Assembly (NCBI GenBank): GCA_963621245.1
Contig: CAVFCW010000001.1
Span: 563,903 to 627,902 of the forward strand
Reading direction: 5' to 3'
DNA: 64,000 nucleotides
Source of the DNA: SIG603 sp963621245
GTDB taxonomy: Bacteria > Bacillota > Clostridia > Oscillospirales > Acutalibacteraceae
Part shown: piece after piece, positions 25,583-32,913 of the stretch
How the letters are laid out: every line of letters begins with the position of its first letter
Numbering within the stretch: position 1 is the first letter of the stretch
Notes under the pieces: model-generated
What the model was told of the DNA's origin: nothing
Databases searched by the model: none
The model's input: the letters and a program-made list of their open reading frames with translations, nothing else
Position numbers and translations under genes: made by a program

Positions 25583-26953
25583 TTATACATTCTCTCTCGT
25601 AATGTTCTTTAACCAGTTGAATTTAAAATAATGCACAAATGTTGGAGCCATCTTGTACCACTCGTCAAGACACATAATAAGGTAAACCCATACAGCGGGA
25701 AGCTTAAACACGAATGCGCCGAGTGTCATGAGCGGAACAGCCACGCACCACATAAAGATTCCGTCAAGAATCATACCGAATTTTGCGTCTCCGCCGCCAC
25801 GGAAGCATCCGCAGATAAGGCAAGTGTTTATTCCCTCGCCGACAAGTCGGATTGTCTGCATGAGAAGCATGGTGCTAAGTAAAGAGATAGCGGCATCGGT
25901 AATTTTGCCCGTGTAAAAACCTACAAGCAACGGTCTTATCGCAACTATTACGCCTGCGCCGACAACCGCAACGACTGTTGTGATTACAAGCATACGCTGA
26001 GAATAAACCTTTGCCGCCTCCTTGTTGTTTTCACCGAGTGAACGGCTGACGATGATTGTGGTCGCATTTGCAAAACCACGGCATGCAATGGCGCCGAGGT
26101 TAACGGCAATGACGGCAACGGAGTTTGCCGCAACAACATCACTTCCGAGGTGACCCATAACAATGGCGTAAACGGAGCATGCAAGGCTCCAGAGAATATC
26201 GTTTACAAGGCTTGGCAGAGCAAGACTCATAACGTCCTTGAGCAAAACGCCCGATTTCTCGAAGAAATATTTAATTCGGAACTTGATTCCCTTACTTCTT
26301 ATGGAATCGACAATGCAAATTACGAACTCGACTACTCTCGCCGTGACCGTGCCGAGTGCAACGCCGACAAGTCCGAGCTTGGGAAGTCCGAAGAAGCCGA
26401 AAATAAACGTGGCGTTGATGAACACGTTGACGAGAAGCGAAATCACGTAAATAACGCTTGGAAGCGTGAGTCTTTCACATGAGCGAAGCACGCTGAGATA
26501 AATCTGCGTGAAGCCCATGAAAAGGAACGAGAAGCCGACTATTCTGAGGTAGACTATTCCCTCTTTGATAATGGCGGGATCGTTCGTGTAAATTCGCATG
26601 ATAACTCCGGGGAAAATGACTGCCAAAAGAAAAGCGACAAAAGAGATTATCATGGTTATTCTTATTGCAAGACCGAGAACCTTTTCAACCGCATGCTTGT
26701 CGCCCTTGCCATAATACTGCGAGGCTAGAACCGATGCGGCGGCTGTCATGCCGTAAAAAGCGCAAAACAGAATGTTAACATACTGGTTTGCAAGCGAAGA
26801 AGCACTCATGGCGTCCTGACTTACATAGCCTAACATAAGAGTATCGGCTGAATTAACAAGCGTGCTGATAAAGCTTTGAATCATTATCGGCATTGCCGTT
26901 GTGAGCGCAAGCTTTGTGAATGCGCCTCTTGACATTATATTATTCTTTCCCAT
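25583..26953 (-). CDS. MATE-family efflux transporter (2 of 4)
   Basis: 456 residues, twelve membrane segments, two MatE repeats (TTAMPIMIQSFISTLVNSADTLMLGYVS; SLALPSLVNDILWSLACSVYAIVMG). The start is uncertain: an in-frame ATG six codons later has GGAAAG upstream, while the first ATG has no clear site. Convergent with the OadB/OadG-like unit. Exports organic cations or metabolites with Na+ or H+; substrate unknown. Confidence 0.9.
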   Translation of the reverse strand: MGKNNIMSRGAFTKLALTTAMPIMIQSFISTLVNSADTLMLGYVSQDAMSASSLANQYVNILFCAFYGMTAAASVLASQYYGKGDKHAVEKVLGLAIRITMIISFVAFLLAVIFPGVIMRIYTNDPAIIKEGIVYLRIVGFSFLFMGFTQIYLSVLRSCERLTLPSVIYVISLLVNVFINATFIFGFFGLPKLGLVGVALGTVTARVVEFVICIVDSIRSKGIKFRIKYFFEKSGVLLKDVMSLALPSLVNDILWSLACSVYAIVMGHLGSDVVAANSVAVIAVNLGAIACRGFANATTIIVSRSLGENNKEAAKVYSQRMLVITTVVAVVGAGVIVAIRPLLVGFYTGKITDAAISLLSTMLLMQTIRLVGEGINTCLICGCFRGGGDAKFGMILDGIFMWCVAVPLMTLGAFVFKLPAVWVYLIMCLDEWYKMAPTFVHYFKFNWLKNITRENV

Positions 26954-27025
26954 ATTTATACCACTAATTATAAATATTGCGATAAATAGGCAACGCTATA
27001 CATTTCAAATTATCGCTCTTTGTTT

Positions 27026-28702
27026 TTATTCTGACACATTTTTCTTTTTGATTAAATTTTTGATTTTTTTGTTGACCGCCGCCCTCACATTTAAAAGGAA
27101 GAACGAATCGAAAAAGCGGCTTGCGTCTTTCGGGAAATCTCTGAATTTAATCTTTTCGCCTATTTCCTTTTCGAGAAGCGAAACGACCTCTTTGTGGCTC
27201 ATTACAAGCTCCTCAAGCAGAGAAAATGCTCTCATGTCCTGAAGTGCGTCAAAGAAGACAAACTGTCTTAGGGACGGCATAGGCTCTCCGTCAAATGACG
27301 GATAGACAGAGAACGGATCGCCCGCGGGGAAAGAGCAGTCGCCGTCGGTTGTCAAGAACGGCGAGAGAAGTCTTTTCGATTCCTCGCTGTAATAGAAGTT
27401 ATATCCCCAGTGTAAAAATCCCTCGAGATTATATTTGTAGAGTGCAAGCGCAATTATTCTGTTGCGCACGGACGGCATGGCGATAAAACGGTTGCTGACG
27501 TTTTTTCTTCCCTGAGCACAACAATAATAAGACCATAGCGGAGAAATTTCCTTTTCGATAAAATCATCGGTTCGATCATTTGAAGAAACGGGAATTTTCA
27601 CAAGTCCCTGTTCAAAGAACTTAGGCTCGCTTAAGGCGTCTATCACCTTGCAGTCGGCAAGCTCGTCCTTTACAAGGCTGACCGCCTTTTTGTAACTCTC
27701 AAGATTCTCGTCACTCGGCTCGTCCGATATGTGAAAATAACATCTCTCAAATCTTCCCGTCCGCTTTAAAAATTCCTTTAACTCACGAATGAGCGGAATT
27801 ATCAGAGCTTTATACTCATCGGAATCGGCAGACAAAAACCAACCCGAAAGTTTTTCGCCGTTTTCGTCTACGATTTTCGGCGTGCATTTTGCGCCCCACT
27901 GCGTGAAAAGATGGGCAAGCTCAAAATGTTTTATCCCTTTGCTCTCGGCTAGGCTCATAAATTTATCAAGCTTTTCAAAAGAAAAAGTGTAACCCAACTC
28001 CGTTTTTCTCACATCGACAAGCTGAACCGTCGGTCTTTCGCCGCCGACCTCGGTGTCGAGTGCGGGCGTGAAAATAGGCGTGAGTATCATATTTCCGCCA
28101 AACTCGGCATAGTTATCCATAAAGTTGGAGATAATCTGTATGTGCTCTTTACTCATAGGCTCCACGCCGTAATAAGAACTTAGGCAGTCAAAATGGAACC
28201 ACTGAGTATAAAGAAGTTTCTGCTTGGGCAGAATGGCGGGGATAACATCAAGCGAAAAGCTCTTTTTTGCTTTGTTTTCTCCGCTTTGCACCTCAAGTTT
28301 TATCTCGTGAACGCCTTTTTCTGCATCTGTCGGAACATTCAATTCCACCCATACAACTCTCGGTTCGTTCGGCAAAAGCTTGATTCTCGTTTTTTCGGTC
28401 ATCGGCTCAAGCAAATCGGGATAAAGTCCCGTTTTTTTTGAGAGATAGCCGTCGTCGGAGCGGTTCACGTGAGCCGCAAGCTTCACGGGAACCTCCCTCA
28501 CGATATAAAGTTTATACGGTATATCGGAGCGAACGCTCAAAGTAGCATCGCAGAACATAGGCTCACGGCTCTCGATTACCGTCTGAAAGCTGAATTTTTC
28601 TCCCCTAAGCGCACCGAATTTTTCAAAGCTCTTAAATTTTCTGAAATTTGTGCCTACTTTTTCAAGAGGCGAAGTAAGGCTTATAATCAGATTTTGCTCC
28701 AT
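27026..28702 (-). CDS. DUF4091 / GH123-like glycoside hydrolase
   Basis: 558 residues from ATG 28702 (AAAGGG seven bases upstream), overlapping the end of the upstream hydrolase by 41 bases. The N-terminal ~165 residues are beta-rich; the rest is a TIM-barrel-like domain with the paired acids in HISDEPSDE, the position of the Asp-Glu pair in GH123 beta-N-acetylgalactosaminidases, which use substrate-assisted catalysis. No signal peptide, so it acts in the cytosol, presumably on imported amino-sugar glycans. The specificity is inferred. It is the last gene of a three-gene operon with a serine hydrolase and an SGNH esterase. Confidence 0.75.
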   Translation of the reverse strand: MEQNLIISLTSPLEKVGTNFRKFKSFEKFGALRGEKFSFQTVIESREPMFCDATLSVRSDIPYKLYIVREVPVKLAAHVNRSDDGYLSKKTGLYPDLLEPMTEKTRIKLLPNEPRVVWVELNVPTDAEKGVHEIKLEVQSGENKAKKSFSLDVIPAILPKQKLLYTQWFHFDCLSSYYGVEPMSKEHIQIISNFMDNYAEFGGNMILTPIFTPALDTEVGGERPTVQLVDVRKTELGYTFSFEKLDKFMSLAESKGIKHFELAHLFTQWGAKCTPKIVDENGEKLSGWFLSADSDEYKALIIPLIRELKEFLKRTGRFERCYFHISDEPSDENLESYKKAVSLVKDELADCKVIDALSEPKFFEQGLVKIPVSSNDRTDDFIEKEISPLWSYYCCAQGRKNVSNRFIAMPSVRNRIIALALYKYNLEGFLHWGYNFYYSEESKRLLSPFLTTDGDCSFPAGDPFSVYPSFDGEPMPSLRQFVFFDALQDMRAFSLLEELVMSHKEVVSLLEKEIGEKIKFRDFPKDASRFFDSFFLLNVRAAVNKKIKNLIKKKNVSE

Positions 28703-30191
28703 TTTTGTTTCCCTTTGTGAAAGTGATTGTTTCGGGTGGATTTCCGCCGATTCCGCCAACGCTCAAAAGAGTCGAGTCGGCAAGAAGTCTCGGATTTTCA
28801 CCGAGTTCCAGACGGAATTTTACTCCGCTTGCGGCAGAAGTGCAATAAACAAGGAATTCAAACGCATCGGGATTTACCCATGTTCCGACTGCGCCGTAAT
28901 TGTTTCCGCCAAGCTTAAAGCTGTTAAAGCGTGCGTTTGTTGCTATAGGAAGAACTTCTCCGCCGTCCGTGACGATTTCAAGCGAGTCTTCTTTTATGTT
29001 TATTGTCATCTTCTTGATTGAAGCGTTTTTATTCGGCTGATTTTTCGCAAAGTACATTCCCGAACCGCCGATAAAACCGCTTAAATCCGACTTAATCTCT
29101 TTGTCGGCAATAAGCTCCAAGCCGTCAAACTTATCTTTGGCCTCGGGGTTTTTCTTTGATATGGGATGAGCAATCTCGAGGTTATCAAGCTTGTATTTCA
29201 ATGCGGCATAAGCTTTCTCGTCCTCGGGCAGTGGCTCATCTCCGATATATTTAAGAAGATAATCCCAAGTTACCGTTAACGTATCCTGCATGGTCGAACT
29301 TGCGGACTGATAAATAAAGACAAGATCTTTGTCGGGAACTACTATTCCGTACTGACCGAATGCGCCGTCTGCACGGAAAACACCATCGGGCACGCACTGC
29401 CAGAACTGGAAGCCGTAACCTCTCACCCAGTCGGGGTTCGACTGCGTGGGAGTATTGTCTATTTGGTTGCCGCAAGCGAGGTCAAACCAAGACTCGGGCA
29501 AAAGTCTTTCGTCCTCCCAAACGCCTCTGTTTGCGATAAAGCGGATAAATCTTGCCATCTGCTCCGTTGTGAGGAAACTTCCCGCACCGCCCCAGAGTAT
29601 TCCGTTTTGTATCTCGGCGCAGTAAACGTCTCCCATACCAAGCTTGTCGAAAAGTCTCGGCTTAAGAAAATCAGTCAGCTTTTCGCCCGTTTTTCTGAGC
29701 AAAATTGCGCACAGCATATTTGTGCCCGCCGTGTTGTATCTGAAATATGTGCCCGGCTCATGCTCGAACGGGTGTTTCAAAAACTCTGCGATATAATCAA
29801 TGCCTATGCCGTAACCGCCCATCTCGGTGTCGTGGCCGCAAGACATTGTGAGAAGTGATCTCACGTCGGCTTTTTTGAGATTTTCGCTGACTTCACTCGG
29901 AAGCTTATCGGGAAAAATATCGACGAGCTTATCGTCAAGGCTGATTATCCCTTCGTTCACCGCAAATCCGATTGCCGTGGACGTGAGCGACTTCGAAAAA
30001 CTGAACATTATGTGAACATCGTCGTTATTGTACGGTCTCCAGTGACCCTCGGCAAAAATGCTGTTGCCTTTTAAAAGCATCATGCCGTGCATTTCCGTTC
30101 CCACGGCGTCAAGCGCCGAGAGAAAATCCAGTATTCTGTATGAACTTATTCCCGCTTTTTCGGGAGTTATTCTGTCAAATTCAAATGCCAT
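28662..30191 (-). CDS. Serine hydrolase, class C beta-lactamase-like
   Basis: 509 residues from ATG 30191, which follows TAGGTGG by about five bases; a GTG three codons earlier is less likely. The penicillin-binding fold has S-x-x-K in FSFSKSLTSTA (near residue 67) and the Tyr-x-Asn-type motif in FRYNTAGTNML, plus SLLTMSCGHD. A ~130-residue C-terminal beta extension follows. No signal peptide. Such proteins are esterases, D-aminopeptidases or unknown hydrolases more often than true beta-lactamases. Co-transcribed with an SGNH esterase and a GH123-like enzyme, so deacylation of a glycan or glycoside is a reasonable guess. Confidence 0.85.
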   Translation of the reverse strand: MAFEFDRITPEKAGISSYRILDFLSALDAVGTEMHGMMLLKGNSIFAEGHWRPYNNDDVHIMFSFSKSLTSTAIGFAVNEGIISLDDKLVDIFPDKLPSEVSENLKKADVRSLLTMSCGHDTEMGGYGIGIDYIAEFLKHPFEHEPGTYFRYNTAGTNMLCAILLRKTGEKLTDFLKPRLFDKLGMGDVYCAEIQNGILWGGAGSFLTTEQMARFIRFIANRGVWEDERLLPESWFDLACGNQIDNTPTQSNPDWVRGYGFQFWQCVPDGVFRADGAFGQYGIVVPDKDLVFIYQSASSTMQDTLTVTWDYLLKYIGDEPLPEDEKAYAALKYKLDNLEIAHPISKKNPEAKDKFDGLELIADKEIKSDLSGFIGGSGMYFAKNQPNKNASIKKMTINIKEDSLEIVTDGGEVLPIATNARFNSFKLGGNNYGAVGTWVNPDAFEFLVYCTSAASGVKFRLELGENPRLLADSTLLSVGGIGGNPPETITFTKGNKNGAKSDYKPYFAS

Positions 30192-30212
30192 TGTATCCAC
30201 CTACCCCAATAA

Positions 30213-30869
30213 TCAAATCTCTCTGTTGTAATCAAAATCCAGCTTGTTAAGTATCGTCTTTGCCATGTACATTCCGCCCTGAGAGTTGGGATGAATTCTG
30301 TCCCAAGTAAAATAGCTTGAATGATAATACTTGAGTATTTTGACCCAAGCGGACTGCATATCAACAAATACTGCGCCGTATTTTTCCGCAAGCTTTTTAA
30401 CAATAGCGGAATACTCGTCCATTCTCGCACGCATGCGGTCTTTTCCGTTCTCTTCAATATAATATGGCGTGACGAGTATTAGTTTTTTCACAAAGTCCTT
30501 CGAGCTCTCGATTATATGAATAAGATTTTTTTCGTATTCCTCGGGAGAAACCGCGTCCTCGTAAATCAAAGGCGTGTCAAACTGGCGCCAAACATCGTTT
30601 ATACCTATGCAAATAAGCAGATTTTCGGGCTTATATGGCAAAACATCTTTCTCGAAACGGGACACAAGATCTCGGCTTGTGTTTCCGCTCACGCCTTTGT
30701 TTATAACTCTTATATTGTAATCGGGATAGCTTGTGGCAAAAAACGACTGCAAATCAGCCGCATAGCCTACTCCTATCGCCTCAAAAAGTCCCTCGCCGGG
30801 CTCTTTTTTGTTCATATCCGTAACAGAATCTCCAAAAAGAAGCAGCTTTGTATTTTTCTCAATCAACAT
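30213..30869 (-). CDS. SGNH/GDSL hydrolase
   Basis: 218 residues from ATG 30869 (GGGAGG seven bases upstream). All four SGNH blocks are visible: catalytic Ser in LLFGDSVTD, Gly in NKGVSGNTS, Asn in GINDVW, and the Asp/His pair in DRIHPN. No signal peptide. The family removes acyl or acetyl groups from carbohydrates or lipids; operon context with a glycosidase suggests carbohydrate esterase. First gene of the operon. Confidence 0.92.
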   Translation of the reverse strand: MLIEKNTKLLLFGDSVTDMNKKEPGEGLFEAIGVGYAADLQSFFATSYPDYNIRVINKGVSGNTSRDLVSRFEKDVLPYKPENLLICIGINDVWRQFDTPLIYEDAVSPEEYEKNLIHIIESSKDFVKKLILVTPYYIEENGKDRMRARMDEYSAIVKKLAEKYGAVFVDMQSAWVKILKYYHSSYFTWDRIHPNSQGGMYMAKTILNKLDFDYNREI

Positions 30870-30906
30870 AAAAAATCCTCCCTTAAAATGCTTAACAAAC
30901 AATCAA

Positions 30907-30935
30907 AATATAACACAACAAAATGACTTTTACAA
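30907..30935 (-). promoter_or_regulatory. Promoter of the SGNH/serine hydrolase/GH operon
   Basis: Minus strand TTGTAA (30930-30935), 17-base spacer, TATATT (30907-30912). Confidence 0.65.
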
Positions 30936-31086
30936 TACGATTTTAGGCGATTCCGCAAACTTTTTATAATACTTTTAAAAAATCTAATCTGCTCTGTTTT
31001 TTCCAGTTTGCATTTATTTTTCCCAATGTTCACAAACTCTTAATGAAAAGAATATTTTCTTTTCATATATCGCCTGTATAATTCAG

Positions 31087-31366
31087 ACATAAACTTCAAA
31101 GAAAGCTATAAGGTGTGCGAACGATTTGCAGAGGCAGCTTTCCGACGGAAAACTGTAGGTTCGCGAAAAAGCTTTGAGTTTTAAAAACTTTAACTGCCCA
31201 AGCCTTTGGCGGCGGCAGACAAACAACAACATGTCGGTAATTTTGACCGCAACATTTTATTATATTATTCAGATTACGAGGCATTTAATATATTCTTTTC
31301 TTTCATTTTTACTCCTCAATTTAACAGTAAGAAGGCAAAAAGCTCGGTTTTCACCGAGCTTTTTGT
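31087..31366 (+). ncRNA. Candidate structured RNA in a 440-base gene-free gap
   Basis: A TATAAT preceded by TG lies at about 31075-31080. The downstream sequence holds nested pairs: AAAGCT (about 31100) with AGCTTT (about 31170), GCGAAC (about 31117) with GTTCGC (about 31152), and an inner TTTCC/GGAAA hairpin, then an AGTTTT/AAAACT hairpin. The region ends at the bidirectional terminator at 31337-31364. No frame with a ribosome-binding site is present. It resembles no family I can name. Confidence 0.35.
31337..31364. terminator. Bidirectional terminator
   Basis: Perfect 10-bp stem AAAAGCTCGG/CCGAGCTTTT with 6-base loop, serving the minus-strand membrane-protein gene and any plus-strand RNA from 31.1 kb. 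Confidence 0.85.
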
Positions 31367-31375
31367 TCGTGTATT

Positions 31376-31999
31376 TCAGTTTTTCGTGAACACAAACCAG
31401 TTGTCGGCGTCCACCTCCGCAAATTTGGAGCTTATCTCTTCGTCACTGCTGTCCTCGGCAAAACGCCTCACTTCTTTCCAGCTTAATTCATCCGCCGTGT
31501 AAACGGGTCTGTCCCTCAAAGTGGCATTGTTTCTCTCGCAAATGTAGGGCGTGCCGTTTCTCGAGTCGACAAGGATCATTCTTGTTTTGCCGAAACCGGG
31601 AGATTTGAGTGCAAAGAGGAATTTTCCGTATTTGCGCACCCAATCGGCATACGGCTTTATTTCTCCGTTTTTCCGCTTTCTCTCGGTATATCTCAAAGTG
31701 AATATTATATCGACATAAAGAACCGCGCTTATCAAAAACGACATAACAGCCATTCCGAACGAGAAGCGCAGAAAAAGTCCCGTCGAAACGCAAAGCACCG
31801 TGCTGAGTATCGTTACGATAAACCCTATAAGAGAAATTCTTTTTCCGTTCTTACGTGTTTTTCGGCACACAAGAAATGCGTAAATATTCACGGCATACGA
31901 CAAAAACAAATTTACCGTCGAAGCCATTGAAGTGAGTGATAAGCACGCACCCATCAGTGCGAACACGCTGAATCCGAATCTTGTTTTCCTTATTTTCAA
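31376..31999 (-). CDS. Hypothetical membrane protein
   Basis: 207 residues. Three or four N-terminal membrane segments (residues ~8-45, 55-75, 80-100) then a ~110-residue basic, Arg/Lys-rich cytoplasmic domain ending in DADNWFVFTKN. The start is a TTG at 31999 with AGGGGG seven bases upstream; no ATG is nearby. A promoter at 32027-32055 supports expression. I do not recognise the family. Confidence 0.7.
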   Translation of the reverse strand: MKIRKTRFGFSVFALMGACLSLTSMASTVNLFLSYAVNIYAFLVCRKTRKNGKRISLIGFIVTILSTVLCVSTGLFLRFSFGMAVMSFLISAVLYVDIIFTLRYTERKRKNGEIKPYADWVRKYGKFLFALKSPGFGKTRMILVDSRNGTPYICERNNATLRDRPVYTADELSWKEVRRFAEDSSDEEISSKFAEVDADNWFVFTKN

Positions 32000-32026
32000 A
32001 ATGCCGCCCCCTGACGCTTTTACGCT

Positions 32027-32055
32027 ATTTTACCAAATAAAAAGCCGTCTTTCAA
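32027..32055 (-). promoter_or_regulatory. Promoter of the hypothetical membrane protein
   Basis: Minus strand TTGAAA (32050-32055), 17-base spacer, TAAAAT (32027-32032). Confidence 0.7.
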
Positions 32056-32083
32056 GCTTTGAGGCGCAAAGCAATCAAAGGTC

Positions 32084-32112
32084 TTGCATAAAGCCGCCTT
32101 GTGTGAGATAAT
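32084..32112 (+). promoter_or_regulatory. Promoter of the GNAT gene
   Basis: TTGCAT (32084-32089), 17-base spacer, GATAAT (32107-32112). Places the transcript start near 32119, which excludes upstream start codons of the open frame. Confidence 0.6.
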
Positions 32113-32146
32113 TAATCCCGAAATCCAGTTATCAACGGAGGTCAAA

Positions 32147-32749
32147 ATGAGAACCTTAGTAAGAACGGTAAACGAGTGGGACGCTCCCACCATGCTGAAA
32201 ATATACAATAATTATATAAGCACAAACACTTGCTCGGACACATCTCTACCAAGCATTGCCGAATTTGTCAAGCGAATTGACAAATACACCTACGGCTTCG
32301 GCTGGCTCTTGAGCGAGATAGACTCCGAAACGGCAGGATTTTGCGTGCTAAGCGAGAACAGTTATAATCCCGCCGATATGTTTTCTGCGGAAATTAACCT
32401 TTGGGTCAAGCCGAATCTTATGAGACGTGGCGTAGGCGACTCGCTTTACCACATGATGTTCGGACTTATGGAGCTCGGCGACAAGCGCAAGGTTTTTGCA
32501 AGAATAAATCTCCCCAATAACGACGCCGTTGCTTTCCACAAGCACTGGGGATTCCACGAGGTTGAAACCGTAAAAAACGGTTTCGAGAAAAACGGCGATA
32601 AATTCGACGTTCTCGTTATGGAAAGAGATTTAACCCCTTCCAAACCCGACGCGATAAAGCCGATTAAGCCGATAATCGTGAAACTCGACAAGCCCTCCGA
32701 ATTCAGAAAGCTTCAGCTTGAGGCGGGCGACAGAATTAAACCGATATAA
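32147..32749 (+). CDS. GNAT-family N-acetyltransferase (PAT/YncA-like)
   Basis: 200 residues from ATG 32147, preceded by GGAGG at five bases; the predicted transcript starts downstream of earlier candidate starts. N-terminal VRTVNEWDAPTMLKIYNNYI and the acetyl-CoA loop LMRRGVGDSLYHMM (Arg-Arg-x-Gly-x-Gly) mark the phosphinothricin-acetyltransferase-like group, followed by NNDAVAFHKHWGFHEV. Acetylates a small amine or amino acid; substrate unknown. The ~30-residue Lys/Pro tail (PSKPDAIKPIKPIIVKLDKP) is unusual for the family. Confidence 0.88.
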   Translation: MRTLVRTVNEWDAPTMLKIYNNYISTNTCSDTSLPSIAEFVKRIDKYTYGFGWLLSEIDSETAGFCVLSENSYNPADMFSAEINLWVKPNLMRRGVGDSLYHMMFGLMELGDKRKVFARINLPNNDAVAFHKHWGFHEVETVKNGFEKNGDKFDVLVMERDLTPSKPDAIKPIKPIIVKLDKPSEFRKLQLEAGDRIKPI

Positions 32750-32754
32750 AAACC

Positions 32755-32791
32755 AAGGAACATCCGCCGCTTGCGGATGTTCCTTTTTTTG
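32755..32791 (+). terminator. Terminator of the GNAT gene
   Basis: 13-bp perfect stem (32755-32767 with 32773-32785), 5-base loop, T-run. Confidence 0.88.
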
Positions 32792-32799
32792 CCAAAATT

Positions 32800-32838
32800 A
32801 AAGAAGAAATCGGCAACCGTCAAGCTGCCGACTTCCTC
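32800..32838 (-). terminator. Terminator of the EF-G-like gene
   Basis: Minus-strand stem GAAGTCGGCA/TGCCGATTTC with 10-base loop followed by TTCTTTAATTTT, downstream of the EF-G-like stop. Confidence 0.6.
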
Positions 32839-32913
32839 CTAATTATAATTATTAAGGAGAGAGATATTATCAAAAATCATAGAATTTTCGAGATGCTCTT
32901 TCTCTTTTTCGGT

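Noticed and set aside
28662..30191. True class C beta-lactamase (antibiotic resistance)
   Set aside because: No signal peptide, an extra C-terminal domain and an operon with esterase and glycosidase genes argue for a different hydrolase.
31087..31366. Known riboswitch (c-di-GMP, SAM, glycine, cobalamin) in the 31 kb gap
   Set aside because: None of the conserved cores of these families could be found on either strand, so only an unnamed candidate RNA is reported.
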